Shown: positions 1-11,243, numbered from the stretch's first letter. The stretch is 64,000 bases of DNA from Prorocentrum cordatum (GCA_963575745.1 CAUYUJ010016486.1:133296-197295); one strand, 5' to 3'. Notes: a model not told the origin generated them from the sequence alone. Program-made: numbers and translations.

Positions 1-560
1 CGCTCGAGACTTCCTCCCGTTTTACCTTGGCCTGGCGCGCTACTTTTTCTCTCACCGGCGCCGCCCCCAGCAACAACAACGCTTCTTCTCGAGACTTCCG
101 CCCCTTTTTACTTAATAAGGTGGTGCGCCTCCTCGCCGCCGAAAACCGCCGTCCCGACAAAACCAGCGCTCCCGCCCGAGTCCTCCTCCCGTTTTACGCT
201 TGACTGGCGCCCTACTCTCTTTTGAGTTGGCGCCGCTCCCAGCAAGAACAACGCTCCCGCTCGAGGCTTCCTCCATTTTTTCTGAAGACGGTGCTGTTCC
301 TCGCCGCCGACAGCCCCTGTCCTGACAAAACCACGGCTCCCGCTCGATGCTTCCCCCCTTCTTACTCAAGGCGGTGTTCCTTCTCGCCGCCGACAACCGC
401 CGCCCCAACAAAACCAGCGTTCCCGCTCGAGACTTCGTTTTACGCTGGACTAGCGCCCTACCCTCTTCAGCATTGGCGCCGCTCCCAGCAACAACAGCGG
501 CCCTGCTCGAGACTTCCTCCCTTTCTATTCAGGGCCAGGTCCTTGCCTCGCCGCCGACAG
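1..560. repeat. Degenerate tandem repeat with CTCGAGACTTCCTCC core
   Basis: The stretch is built from diverged copies of a composite unit holding GCTCCCGCTCGAGACTTCC, a GGCGCCGCTCCCAGCAACAA segment (near 57, 231 and 474) and a GACAAAACCAGCG segment (near 156, 323 and 405). Open frames here come from the repeat and encode only Pro/Ser/Arg-rich low-complexity protein. The GCTCCCGC..GAGACTTCC core is shared with the 41-bp array at 48.79-49.16 kb. No gene is seen in 1-850. Confidence 0.7.
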
Positions 561-852
561 CCCCCATCCCCACCAAGGCAATCCTGTCGCTCGATACTTC
601 CTTGTGCTTTACCCTTGGCTGGGGCTCCACCGGCTGTCTCGCATCGGCGCAGCAAGGCGCGGGCATGCGTTTTCGAGGCGGGATATGTTGAAATTCCTCG
701 GAGGAGGTGTTTGCAAGATCTCATTGGGTGGGAGATCTGGGAATGGGAATAACGGACCCCGCTATAGAACAATAATTCCCCTATGATGGTGATCGTTATC
801 ACGATGGTCGCATGCTTCGTGTGGAAACATCGCGAATGAGGGTAAACTGATT

Positions 853-1243
853 GTTGTTGTAGTTGTTGTTGGTGTCGGTGTGGTTTTTGTTGTCGCCGTT
901 GTGGTTGTTGCCGTTGTTGTGGTTGTTGCCGTTGTGGTTGTTGTTGTTGCTGTTGGTTTATGTTGATGTTTCTGTTTATGTCGTCGCAGTTGTTGCTAGT
1001 ATTGTTATTGTTGTGATGGTTGCTGTTTCTCGGTGTTGTTGTACACGATGATGATGCTGATGATGATGCTGATGATGATGTTGTTGATGATGCTGATGGT
1101 GATGATGGTGATGATGATGATCAATTGATGATGAGTTGTTGTTGATGATGATGCTGGTTGTGGTGGTGGTGCTGCTGCTACTGCTGCTGCCTGCTGCTGC
1201 TGATGATGATGATGCTGATGATGATGATGATGATGATGATGCT

Positions 1244-1303
<60 letters not shown>

Positions 1304-1360
1304 CGATGATGGTGATGCTGGTGATTCTGATGCTGTTGCTGATGATGACGACGGCGATGA
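853..1360. repeat. TTG-rich then GAT/GCT triplet microsatellite
   Basis: About 180 bp of imperfect GTT/TTG triplets pass into a GATGAT and GCTGCT triplet tract with a pure GAT run around 1250-1300. His-, Met- and Val-rich open frames on both strands are translations of the triplets and are not called. Confidence 0.9.
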
Positions 1361-1582
1361 TTATCTCAATCCTGCGGACAGCGCGCGGTGCACAATTGCC
1401 GCACCGTGGTGCTGCAGCCTCCGAGTGGGAGCGACCCCACCACTCCATGGCCGCCGAGTGCACGCCTTAGGCACAGGCCGTCTGACGAACGTACAGCGGC
1501 GACAGGCACAAGTCAGCCCCTCCTCCCAGCTGTCCGCGACGAGTTCTGTGAAGTCGACCAGCACCCCTGTGTTGAGACTCAC

Positions 1583-1706
1583 CTCCTCTTCGCCCGCCTC
1601 GAGGTGGCGGACGCTGACCGTGCCCCCTTCGACCGCGACGACCCGCACCACCGTGCCCTCCAGGAAGCCACAGCGTCGCAAGACCATCACATCACCAGCG
1701 ACCACG
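1583..1706 (-). CDS. Possible exon, minus strand, unknown protein
   Basis: On the minus strand this block reads GDVMVLRRCGFLEG, then VRVVAVEGGTVSVRHLEAG, a composition unlike the surrounding Arg/Pro-rich low-complexity frames. It ends with Glu codons followed directly by GTGAGT, a canonical 5' splice donor (complement of 1577-1582). The pattern of short beta-strand-like stretches (VVRVVAVEGG, VSVRHLEAG) suggests a small barrel such as a Tudor or KOW-like fold, but that is only an impression. No convincing acceptor or start codon is visible, and I do not recognise the family. Confidence 0.3.
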
Positions 1707-1910
1707 GCCCGCCGACGGCGCCGCCGCAGCCTGCGCCGCCGACCGCCGCAGACCGTCGGCCCAGGAGTCGTCCATGGGGGTCGCCGTCGGAGCGCGCGAC
1801 CACCACGGCCGCACCAGCAGCAGCTCCAGCTTCGCTCCCTCCCCCGCCAGCCTCCGCCGCCGCCCCAGCTCCACCTGGACGAAGTCCACCAGCAAGGGCG
1901 GCCGCGCGCG
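1692..1910 (-). CDS. Coding-like block, minus strand, unknown
   Basis: In a second minus-strand frame just upstream of the possible exon at 1583-1706, the DNA reads LLVDFVQVELG, then EGAKLELLLVRPWWS, then MDDSWADGL. After the donor at 1577-1582 the first frame would continue VLVDFTELVADSWEEGL, so the VDF..L..DSW..GL pattern occurs twice about 250 bp apart. This may be a duplicated exon. The opposite strand is also open, as expected at high GC, so the strand call is uncertain. Confidence 0.2.
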   Translation of the reverse strand, partial: RARPPLLVDFVQVELGRRRRLAGEGAKLELLLVRPWWSRAPTATPMDDSWADGLRRSAAQAAAAPSAGRGRW

Positions 1911-2219
1911 GTGCCGATGCCGCCGAGCCTGGGGGGCAGGCCCAGGCGGCTCGCGCCCGCGGGCGGAGGGAGGTGCTCCAGCAGGCCAAGGCCGCCGCGC
2001 CAGTCGCGTCGCTGCCCGCGGCAGCAGCCTCGTGGCCCCCTCGCCGCTTCCGTCGAGGGGGCGTCGCGGCGTCGGGCGCGGGCGCGGGCAGCGGCGTGGC
2101 TGTGTGCCCCGCATGCTCGCCACCGCCGCGCGCAGCATGCCTTCGGCGGCACGCGCCAGGCGCAATCTTGCATCGGAGCGCCACGCCGCGAGCTCCGCTG
2201 GCGCGCGTGCTGCCAATAA

Positions 2220-2408
2220 CGCTACGCGGGCGGCTTCTTCGGCATCATGAAGGCCGCCGCTGCGGTCAGAGCCCTCGCGCGCCGCTGGGGGGTGGAGCTG
2301 GCGGATGTCTTGCAGGCGGTCTGGGCGCGCCAGCTCTGGACGTCGCTCGGCGCGGAGGCGGCCCCGCTTGGCGAGCGCGCGGCCCTGGCCACCGAACTGG
2401 CCGGCTGA
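2220..2408 (+). CDS. Possible terminal exon, unknown helical protein
   Basis: A plus-strand frame reads RYAGGFFGIMKAAAAV, then RRWGVELADVLQAVWARQ, then LWTSLGAEAAPLGERAALAT and ends in TGA at 2406-2408. High G/C at third positions and helix-forming, Trp-containing content make it more protein-like than its surroundings. Upstream the frame is closed by TAA at 2217-2219, so it would need an acceptor near 2220-2247 or an ATG start at 2247. Family not recognised. Confidence 0.25.
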   Translation, partial: RYAGGFFGIMKAAAAVRALARRWGVELADVLQAVWARQLWTSLGAEAAPLGERAALATELAG

Positions 2409-4300
2409 GCCGACACGGGGGCGGGCGGAACATGCTCCTCCGGGCGGTGGGGCTGTTCCACCAAGGGGTCGCGCAGTCGGCGGGACTCCGAGGGTGATGA
2501 GGGCGCAGATCGAGCCCGAGGTGCCGCAGGATTTTTTTGCTTCGGACGGCGGGTAGTGCAGCCCACAAACACCCCAACGGGCGGGCGAGACCCGAAAGGG
2601 GAAACAATCTTTAGTTGGACGAGTCTCCGTCGACGGCGCAGGCAGGGACCAGAGGACACTCCTCCTCCTCCTCCTCCTCCTCCTCCTCCTCCTGGCAAAG
2701 GACCTCGGATCTCCTCCTCTAAGGAATCTCGCCACCCGTCGGTGGGGCCGCTGCGCTAATTGCTCGGTCCCGACAAGAAGAGGGCAGCGACAGCTCCGTT
2801 CTCTTCGAGATCGCGGAGGTCGCGTGGCGGTTGGTCCCCAGGATCGGTTGATATACCAAATCCTGCACCGCCCGCTCAACCGGGGCGACGGCGCAACCTT
2901 TCACGCGCCCCCCTGCCCCCGATTCAATTCTGATTGGCTGCGCCCGCGGGGTGCAGGATTTAGGCCAGTCGGCAGACCGACAAATCGCGCCACAACCTGA
3001 AATTGGTGGCGCGGGGGGCAAGAACAAACATGGGGAAAAAGGCGCAGGATTTTGTCCATCAGCCGGTCCACCAGGTATCCAGCAGCACGGTCGCCAACCT
3101 CATCGGACGCATCATGCCCGCCGAGCCGACCCACCTTCCCGCCCCCCAGACCTCGGAGAACGAGGGGGGGCGCACGAGCAGGTCGCCCTAGTAGAACCGT
3201 GCATGACACACACCGTGGAAGGACACCCGTTAGGCGTTATAGTGCAGCAGGCAACGTAGCGGACACGACTTGGTCAGGACTGCCCAGCGTGTGGTCCCCC
3301 CCCACGCACACACGCACACACGCGCACCGCGGAAGGGTCGACCGTGGCCCGTGCCCTCCTGGGTGGAGCCTCAACATATCCCGTGGGTTGCTGTTCTTCA
3401 GGCTCGCGCTTCGTGTCGGGGTTCCCGAGCTGCCCCGCCCCCCGACGTCCTCATGTAACTGCACTTGTGGCGAATGCAGAGGAGAGCAGTCGAGTGCAAC
3501 GCAGCGGTGACCGAGCTCCTGACGCCTGACTCGCTTGTTTCGAAACAAAAGCAGCATGATACAGCCTTCCAGGAGGCTCGGAAGAGGGCGCGCCACGCCT
3601 CCCTCGCAGTCGCGCAGCACGCAGCCAGTGGCTCCCCGCCCAGGTTTGCTGATGGCTGGGCGGGGCCTGCTGGCCTGCTCAGTGGCAGCAGGCGGAGCAG
3701 GAAGACGCGCCGAAGCCGATCATCATCTTCTTCCGCGTCTTGTCTGATTGTTCGGCAAGGGCCGAAGTTGACCCTTGGCTTCGGCTTCCTCGTTGTCTTA
3801 GCTTTCTTCGGGAATGACTGCAGTCATCGTTGACTCTTCGCGTGGCAGGCGGATCAGGAATGCGCGCAATATCAGGGCCAGGGGCCGCGCTATGCCACGA
3901 CGCCAGAAGCTTGCGCTCAAGACGACCCGCAGCTCTCGCGACGGCATAGGACCAGCCAAGGCCGTCGAATTCCGCGGGGGGCGGCAGAGGATACAAAGGA
4001 GACCACATCTTTAGCAGCGGGGTCGGCCCACGTATTGTCCTGTCGCAGGTGAAGGTCTTCGGCGCCCCCAGCCCCCTCAACATTCAAATCCGCCTTCGCT
4101 GTCGTGGCGCTTACTTTGGCGGATTGCTCTTCCAAAAACGGCGCGGTGCAGGCGTGCGTTCTTGTCGAAGAAACCTGCTTGGCGGATGGGGCGGCGAAGT
4201 CCACGCGGCCCTTGCAGTCGGAACGAAGCAGTGCTGGTCCCAGTAGCCCACTGAACTGTGCTCGGCAGCCTGGGGCGACTGGGGGCAGGGCGCCCGCGTT
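2409..4300. other. No gene recognised
   Basis: The stretch holds a (CTC)n tract at about 2658-2694, a CA-rich run near 3300-3330 and otherwise unique-looking GC-rich DNA. Several frames of 60-190 codons are open on both strands, but none shows a domain, a motif or splice-site support. Confidence 0.5.
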
Positions 4301-4321
4301 GGACCGCGACCCCGCGCATTT

Positions 4322-4983
4322 TCACCCCGTGATTGGATGGGTCAGCGCAGCGGCCCGCCCAGCGCGCTTCAGTTCTCCCGCCGTGTGCCGAGTCCGCGAC
4401 CTTTCGAGTGCGACGCTGCTGTCCCCTTCGACCCCTCCCACCCACTCCGCCTGGGTGTCCCCCTTCTTGGGTGGCGCGGGGAACGAGTCAGCGGGGTGCG
4501 GGGAGACGCCGAAACAGGTCTGGTTGCCGTCGGCCTCATTTGCCCAACTCTTAACCTTCTTAGTGACTCGGCTGTCTCTAAGGGCCGCGCATTCGGGATC
4601 CTGGCATATGCAGATTCTTTGTTTCAGTATTGTGTCTAGGACCAGGCCGCAGCGAGCGCGCGGCGTGGGCGGCAGCGCGTGATCCGAGCTGGCAGCGCGG
4701 GATCGCGTGTGAATGGCGTTGTCAAAAAGAGCCCTGAGACATCCGTTATGAAGCGGAATGTACTTGGAGTTGCCGATGCAGTTGAGCACAGGACCGATGC
4801 GCGCGCGGCAATGCATACCTAGCTTCGCCCCTCTGTCCCGCCCCGCCCGCCTCGACCCAGCCGTGTGCGGGGGGGCGCGAATGAGTTTGGGTGAGAATTC
4901 CGTGAGCTTAAGCGCGTCGCCCGGATCAGTGACCATCCCCCGAAGCGACGTCATATTTAAAGGCGTGCGTTCCACGGGCGTTC
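4322..4983 (-). other. Open minus-strand frame downstream of RT remnant
   Basis: The frame carrying the post-RT segment stays open for 343 codons to 4322. The distal part (for example CGLVLDTILKQRICICQDPE) has no domain I can name. It may be the 3' part of the retroelement, or flanking DNA that is open by chance. Confidence 0.25.
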
Positions 4984-6053
4984 TTAGGGCCGTGACAGGC
5001 GATTGACCAGAAACGCCAGTTTCCCACGTGGGTTCACAGCTTTCCAAGGAGCTTCCAACTCCTTGAGCTTCAGCGTGTGAGAATGCACGTGACGGCGAGC
5101 CCACCACACTTCTTCGGTCCACCTGCAAATGGGAGATCGATGCATAATCATACCATCGCTGATCCTGATGCAAGAGTAACAACTCCGCAATCGGGCCAGA
5201 TTGTCTGCGCACCCTTTCTTTGATGCACATGTGCTTCTCCGCATTCGCATTGATACCCTCAACTCTGCGCGGCCTGCCAGCGCGCGCGCGCCCGCCCCAA
5301 GGATTGGCGCCGAGCTGAGCAATGGCCCTGCAAGCCTTCAGGCTTGTCGGCACGGGCCGCCCCCAGTGCCTCAGACAGACATGCCGGCGATCGCTTGCCC
5401 GCGCCCCTGCTGGCCTTAGCTCCCGCCCCCTCCTCCGACACCTTGACGAGCAGGCGCGCCATCGGTGGCAGACTGGGAACGATGTAGTCGGCAGAGCCCG
5501 TGGTTCCGCGAACCAGATTGTCGATGTACAGCATACTGGGCATCTGCAGGTGGGTGTTCAATTTGTCCAGATTTTGGGCCGCGCGCGCCCGAGTGGCGCT
5601 GGTGGCAATCGCGCAGCCCGCGATGATGCGCCCCCTGACCCAGAACGGGCCGTCGACGAACCCTTTGATCACAGGCAACTTGGCTCGAATGTAAATCGCG
5701 ATCGCGAGCCTTGTTTTTGCCGGCGGCGCTTCCATCTGGCGGCAGAGGAGGGTCAGCAACATCTGGAGAGTGAGCGTCTCGTAAGACTTGTGCAAATCCA
5801 GGGGCTCGCTCTGCGTGGCGGTTTCGGCGCGGGCGGCTCGTCTCCAGACCGCAGATGCCCCCCCAGCCCCCCCCTCAAAGAGGGCCCAAACCAGCGGCGA
5901 TGTGCCCTCGATCCAGCCGAAACTCCCACTCTTGGCCCAGGGGCCAACGGACCTTGCCGCGGGCGCGGTGCACGTCACAAGCATTACCTGCAGCAGCAAG
6001 GCGAGCACTCCATCGCCCATGGACGGGAAATGATCAATGCAAACTCCGCCCAC
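4984..6053 (-). pseudogene. Decayed LINE-type reverse transcriptase (dinoflagellate type)
   Basis: The minus-strand frame 6053-5259 (264 codons) keeps the order of reverse-transcriptase palm motifs: GTSPLVWALFEGG and AVWRRAARAE as the region before motif A; LDLHKSYE as motif A; RGRIIAGCAIATSATRARAA as the motif-B-like Gly/Ala segment; MLYIDNLVRG as motif C, where the usual YxDD is YIDN, so the second catalytic Asp is lost. After motif C the frame moves: QLGANPWGGRARAGR, which resembles the post-RT LGxxxxxGR segment of these elements, is in a second frame (ORF 4322-5353), and ADNLARLRSCYSC and WTEEVWWARRHVHSHTLK are in a third (ORF 4984-5322). Two frameshifts and the changed catalytic residue indicate a dead copy. 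The 5' part of the element (6.1-6.6 kb) is too diverged to align by eye. Confidence 0.7.
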
Positions 6054-6770
6054 GTTGACCGATGTGTTGACTTTGCAATTTCGCTAGAAATCTCGTATAG
6101 CTTCAACAGGGGCGGGTTGGAGCACAGGCGCCAATTCCCCCAACCCAAGCCAAGGAACCTCATTAGACCCACCCCATGTTTTAGATACATACGAGGAATC
6201 CGCTTTCAAGAGTGAGAGATGGTCCACCATCGCCACCACTTCAATGGGAGATGGACGTGGTGGGGTCCCATGGCGTAGCCCTTCTAGAGGCCGTGTGCCT
6301 TGTGAAGGAGCCATTCACGCCATTTCTTATTCGACAAACTCTGGCCTCCAGCTCGACGGTCGCCAGGATGCCCTGAAAGCTCGCCACCAGGTGGCCGAAC
6401 AAGTCGTTGAACGGCCTTCTTCGAGCTCGTACATCGGCAGCTCCACGACAAAGTTTCGCAACGTGGGCAGGGGGCTGGCAGCAGGCCCTAGGTGCGTGGC
6501 AAATTTAGGTGTGGATTCCAGCTGCGCAAGACTGCCGTTGATGTCCGCTTGGCTGACTCGGGCCCAGTGGCCCTCGAAGGTGCAACACATGTTGGCGAGC
6601 CGCCTGCAGGCAACACGCTCGTCATTCCACTTACTCGTTTGCTTGGCCAGGGTCGACCTCTACATCATTTGTGGGGTTTTGCCCCTAGCACCCCACAGAG
6701 GGAGGACCTGCAAGTGGCAGCGGCAACCTCACGCGCGGCAGCGTTGGCCCAGTGACGCTAGGCCCTGAAA
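6054..6770. other. No gene recognised; possible 5' end of RT remnant
   Basis: Frames on both strands are open for 60-170 codons. The minus-strand frame 6590-6327 could be upstream coding DNA of the retroelement, but no motif is clear. Confidence 0.35.
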
Positions 6771-6920
6771 AGGAGGAGGGGGAGGAGGAGGAGGAGGAGG
6801 AGGAGGAGGAGGAGAAGGAGGGGGAGGAGGAGAGGGAGGAGGAGGAGGAGGAGGAGGAGGAGGAGGAGGAGGAGGAGGAGGAGAAGGAGGAGAAGGAGGA
6901 GAAACTGGAGGAGGAGGTGA
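6771..6920. repeat. (GGA)n purine tract
   Basis: About 150 bp of GGA/GAG triplets with occasional GAGAAGG interruptions. All purine on the plus strand, so open frames here encode poly-Glu or poly-Ser and are discarded. Confidence 0.95.
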
Positions 6921-6959
6921 TTCCTCGTCCTCCATCCCATCTTGTCCCTTCACTCCCAT

Positions 6960-8340
6960 CTTGTCCCTTCACGATTCCGCCGACGACGGACAGTATTCAC
7001 CAGTCCCCTTCGCCGACAGCGTCCGTTCCGCAGGACCTTGGGTGGGCGCAGTGCAATGCGAGCTGCGAGGAGGGCGCGGTCTGGTCCTCACCATGGGGGG
7101 GTGGGGGGGGGCGGCTGCCGCGACAATAGAATGCGAAGGCGGCGACGACAGCGGCGGTGACGGCGTCAGCGGTGACGACGTGGATCGAGGTTTCTGGGTG
7201 TCTTTATGTTTTTTTGCGTGTCCAAGAGGCTTCTTGTCGCCACGGCTGGATTCCCCACTGAATCTGGGTCAAAACTCACCCTAGGAGAAACCCAGGGCTC
7301 GGTTTTGAGAAAGAAGACCGAGACCTCCAATGTTCTGGAAAGATCAGGGTGTATTTATTTTCGCACGTTTCGCCCTCTATCGGCCAGTTTCTGGGACCCA
7401 GGATTGTCAAAAACAATCCAAGCTGAAAACCAATTCCTGCGAAGGGGTCGAGAGTTTCTGGGCCCAAGCATTGATGATTATCCCAAGCATCCATGCTTCG
7501 GGGACGGTGGCGACGGTGACGACGAGGACCCCCGAAGGATTCTGTGGGTTCTGGACGTTCTCGGAGATCTCTGGAGGATCTCGGAGGGTTCCGAAGTTTC
7601 TCGGAGGCACGCTCATGGGGGCATGGGGGCATTTGTCACGAGGACGACGACGACGCCTCCCCCGATCCGTCAGACCCGGGCGTCATACAAAAGCCGAGGC
7701 CCGATTTTTTCTCTTGTCTTCGGGACCTGTGGCTCTCGTCGGGGGTCGATCTGGCCTGGGAATGTGCCGCAGAAAGACTGGGGCAACACTCAGCTCCAGT
7801 CGTGGTCTCCTCTTGAAAGTCGTTTCTTGGGGGTGCCGCGGCTGTCCAGGATTCGATCGATTCGATGACAGAGGTGGCGGAGCAGGGCTGGGCCCAAACG
7901 CTTTTGCTGGACTTCGGCCGTGCTTTTTTCGTTCTGGAAGGGAGGTGCAGGAATACAGGTAGAGCAAATCGAAACACAAAACGAAAACAATACGAAAAAC
8001 AACGTTTAGGTCGAGCCCTGTGGAGGAGGATGAGGGGGAGGGAGGGGATGACCTTCGATATATTTTGGGCCCCTGTGTGGGTTCCGTCGGCACGGCCCCT
8101 CGACTCCTGGACAGCTCGTTGGATGTTCGACCTTGACCACTGTACACGCCTTTCGTTGAAAGTAGGTATTCTTGGATTCCCAGATCCCAATCTACTTTTG
8201 GCGCCATCCTACTTCAAGAATCGAGTGGCTTTCCATTTTCCTTCTCCTTCAGGGGATGGGCGGGGACCCAATCTACTCCCAACGCCTTCCTGCCTCCTGG
8301 TTCTCCCCTCGTCTTCCGATCGGCGTGTGCGCTGATCCAT
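6960..8340. other. No gene recognised
   Basis: GC-rich, repeat-poor DNA. Near 7925-7990 a short segment (TTCGTTCTGG, then GGAGGTGCAGGAA) matches the left outer flank of the foldback element at 61382-61525. Open frames on both strands lack recognisable domains. Confidence 0.45.
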
Positions 8341-8477
8341 ATGGTACTTGGGGGCCACAGGGCCGCGGGCCCTGCTGGAAACCACGGCGGGCGACTGCCC
8401 GCACCTCGTGCCCGAGGCTGCACCGCAAGGGCGTGTGCTACGGGGCCCAGAGGCACACCACCACCACCTCCCTCTTC

Positions 8478-8546
8478 CCCTCCTCCTCCTCCTCCTCCTC
8501 CTCCTCCTCCTCCTCCTCCTCCTCGTCCTCCTCCTCCTCCTCCCAC
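8478..8546. repeat. (CTC)n tract
   Basis: Uninterrupted CTC triplets with one GTC interruption. The tract precedes a well-formed acceptor site at 8667-8668. Confidence 0.95.
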
Positions 8547-8668
8547 TCCGATGACAGAGGCGAGGAAGGTGCGGGTGGAGGCGGGAGGAGGCACCGACGT
8601 GGTGGTGGTGGGGTCTATTCCGGGGGCCCGCATGTGCAGCGCACTCTGTGCGCCTTTGCCCCTCGCAG

Positions 8669-8833
8669 GGCCAGCACGGCTGCCCCGCCGCCGCACGGGG
8701 CGGCTGCCCCTGCGGCCGGCCGCCGGGCGATCTCCTGGGGCTTTGGGCGGCCCCCTCGGGGCAGCTCGAGCAGGCGCAGCCGCGCTCCCGTGCTCGCCAG
8801 CCTGTCCCCGCGCGCTCGCCGCGGCCCCGCTGC
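8669..8833 (+). CDS. Possible internal exon, Cys-rich, unknown
   Basis: The block is bounded by a pyrimidine-rich acceptor (GCGCCTTTGCCCCTCGCAG, ending 8668) and a GTGAGA donor (8834). It is 165 bp, 55 codons, phase 0. It would read GQHGCPAAARGGCPCG, then PPGDLLGLWAAPSGQLEQAQ, ending in Cys. Phase and length (multiple of three) match the better supported exons at 42-57 kb. The same DNA is open on other frames, so the reading is tentative, and no family is recognised. Confidence 0.35.
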
Positions 8834-8869
8834 GTGAGAAGTGCCCCCCCCCCGCGCCCAGCTCCCCTC

Positions 8870-9455
8870 TCCGCGGCCGCCGCCTCGCCTCCCTCCCCCC
8901 TCCCCTCTTGCACGCGGGCTCATTCGCGGCGCCGTGCCCCCGGTCTCGCCCTGACGCGCGTGCGGGTTGCCCCTGCCGCGCTGCGACGCAAAAAGGTCGG
9001 CGTGCAGGGCGCGCTTCTGGGCCTCGGGCCGTCAGAGGCGACCTGGGGTGCCCCTGTCAGTATTGGTTTGCCGATGCCTATCCCCATGTCCATTCCCCGA
9101 TGGCCACCACCTCACCGCCACAGTGGGGGATGTGCCCCTCGAGACCCGAGGGGAAAAGCCTGTATCCCCATCAGGGGGGGGGTAAATCGGCCAGTGGGAC
9201 CAAGGCCACGCCCGTGGAGATAGGGATCGGCGAAACGATGCTCATCACGAGATCTCAGCGCGCACTCGTGTGCAGCCAGGGAGCGGGGCTCGATGGGCGG
9301 GGCCCTGTGGTCACGACGTCTCGGCGCACACTCGTGCGCAATATTCCATGGAGCAGGATCCCGCGGGCGGGATCCCATGGCCGCGGTACATCTCCGCGCA
9401 CGCTCACGCCCAGTTACCCGGAGAGGGATCAAGAAAACGAGAAGTTCGAGGAAAC
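8870..9455. other. No gene recognised
   Basis: GC-rich DNA with overlapping plus-strand frames that continue from the possible exon. No motif or repeat stands out apart from two GCGCRCACTCGTG..CA segments near 9260 and 9327. Confidence 0.4.
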
Positions 9456-9640
9456 GCGAATATGGATAAGTGCGTGGATTTGCGACGGGTCCCGTTTCCA
9501 TACAGAATCGGCGCGTTCCGCCACCAAATCGGGCGGTACTGGCGCCATTTCTCGGGGCTACCTCCCCCGATCCATGGATCTGGCGACCGCGCACCAGATC
9601 CACGAATCTCTAGTCCATGTTAGCGTGCGCCCGATAAGTG
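9456..9640. mobile_element. Foldback MITE-like element, family F2, diverged copy
   Basis: This segment matches two other copies (32761-33000 and 62124-62303): GTGGATTTGCGACGGGTC at the left, CTCCCCCGATCCATGGAT and GGCGACCGCGC in the middle, then TCTAGTCCATGTTAGCGTGC at the right. In the better copies the two ends are inverted repeats around GCAAACATGGATTAGCGA. No coding capacity. Confidence 0.6.
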
Positions 9641-9837
9641 GAAACACGTTTGGGCCCTGCGCGTCCACTCGGCGCTGGGGTGTGCCCCGCGTTCTTTTCT
9701 CCTTTCTCCTCCCCCTCCTCTTCTCCTCCCATCCCCGCCTCTGCCCTCCGTACGTCCGTATCGTCACCATAGTCATCAACGCTATCATCATCACCATCAC
9801 GATCGGCATCCTGTTCCTATTTCGGCCCTCCCATGTG

Positions 9838-10400
9838 AATTTCGGCACCCCTCACACGTTTCGTGGACCCCAGTGGCAGGGTCCGCATAGCGCCACCAGC
9901 GCCGCCGAATGCCCCAGTGGCAGGGTCCGCATGGCGCCACCGCATCCACTTCGGCACACCCCTCACACGTTTCGTGGCCCCATATGGGGCTCCACCGGAG
10001 GCCCCAGTTGCAGGGTCCGCCTGTCGCCACTGCACCCACTTCGGCACACCCCTCACACGCTTCGTGGCCCTATGGGGAGCTCCTGCATGGCGCCACCGCA
10101 CCCATTTTGGCACACCCATCACACGTTAGATGGCCCCATGGGGAGCTCCACCGAAGGCCCCAGTGGCAAGGTCCGCATGTCGGCACACATCCCACACGTT
10201 TCGTAGCCGAATGGCGTACCCGCACCCGACTTGGGACCTCCCTCGCACGTTCCGTGGCCCCATAGGGAGCTCCCTCTTTTTCGTACCAGTTGCCTTGCGG
10301 TAGTCGCATCCGCATCCGCATACGCTTATTTTGGTCATCCTTCACACATTGCGTGGCCCATTAGGGAACTCCGACGCCTGAGCGCGGTAGTCGCAGTTGC
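9838..10400. repeat. 90-bp tandem minisatellite, first array
   Basis: Units begin TCGGCACACCCCTCACACG, then TTTCGTGGCCCCATAGGGAG, CTCCACCGAAGGCCCCAGTG and GTCCGCATGGCGCCACCGCA. Starts at 9951 and 10041 are exactly 90 bp apart; later units (about 10107, 10180 and on) are shortened. The array ends at a GCGTATGATTGGGTTCTTCG motif also found at the end of the second array (19441-20095). Open frames come from the unit being a multiple of three. Confidence 0.85.
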
Positions 10401-10529
10401 GTATGATTGGGTTCTTCGTCAGGCAGATTCATTGGATGACGCCGCACCGCCGACCCCTTGGGGCGGCAGTAAGAGTCAAAAGCGGAGTTCGCGGAACGCG
10501 CGCGATTTCTGGGGAGTCTTGGGATTTTA

Positions 10530-11105
10530 GCTTCTTGGGATTTCGTCGGGGGCGGTTGGCGGATCGCGGCTCTGCTCTTGGGCTTCTCTGGTTTCTCTTG
10601 GCAGCATTTTTGACGCCTCTTGGGGGCCGTGTTGAGGCCTCTAGGGGCCTCTTTTTTGGGCCGCTCGGGGGCCTCGTGGGAGCCTCTTGGGGGCCTCTTG
10701 GCGCCTCCTCCGGTTTTTTCGGGGCCGAGTGCTCGAAATGTCCATTCGGGTTCCCCCTCTGGGCCTCCTTTTGGGGCCGTCCTGGGGCCCTCCTGGGTCG
10801 TTTTGGAGGCTTCTGGGAGCCCTCTTGAGGGCCTCGTGGGCTATCTTGGGTCGACCTTGCAGGCTTCTTGGGCCGTTGTGGGCCTCGTGAAAGCCCAAGA
10901 GGCGAATGTGCTAAACATATTTTGCCCCTGGGGAGTGGGACGAGTTTTGGTTCTGGAGGGCCCCTTGGGGCGCCTCTTGGTGGCTTCTTGGGGTGTCTTG
11001 GGGGCCTCTGGGGCCGTCTGGAGGCAATCTTGGGCGTCTTGGAGCGATCTTTCGGCGACTCGGGCCCTCTTGGCCCGTTCTGGGGCCCCCTGAGGCTCTA
11101 AGGGT
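10530..11105 (+). repeat. TCTTGGGGCC-type degenerate short-unit array
   Basis: Units of 10-12 bp (TCTTGGGGGCC, TCTTGGGGCGCC and variants). The array includes a TGCTCGAAATGTCCATTCGG landmark also present (diverged) near 41005 in another array of the family. All frames on both strands are open with repetitive GLLGASWG- or RPPRGPKRR-like products; I treat these as non-coding. Confidence 0.8.
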
Positions 11106-11243
11106 GCGGTTGGCACTTTTGCTCCCCCCCCCTCCAAACCGGCCCGACCAAGCGTCTGCTCTGGCCCAAGCGTGAAACGCCAACGTACGCGCCTCACCGG
11201 ATCAACTTTTCATCGAGTTTGCCTTTCTGACGTGCACGCCACG

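Noticed and set aside
8341-10206. Plus-strand open frame of 621 codons
   Set aside because: It crosses a CTC tract, an F2 element and the 90-bp array, has no domain, and other frames are equally open.
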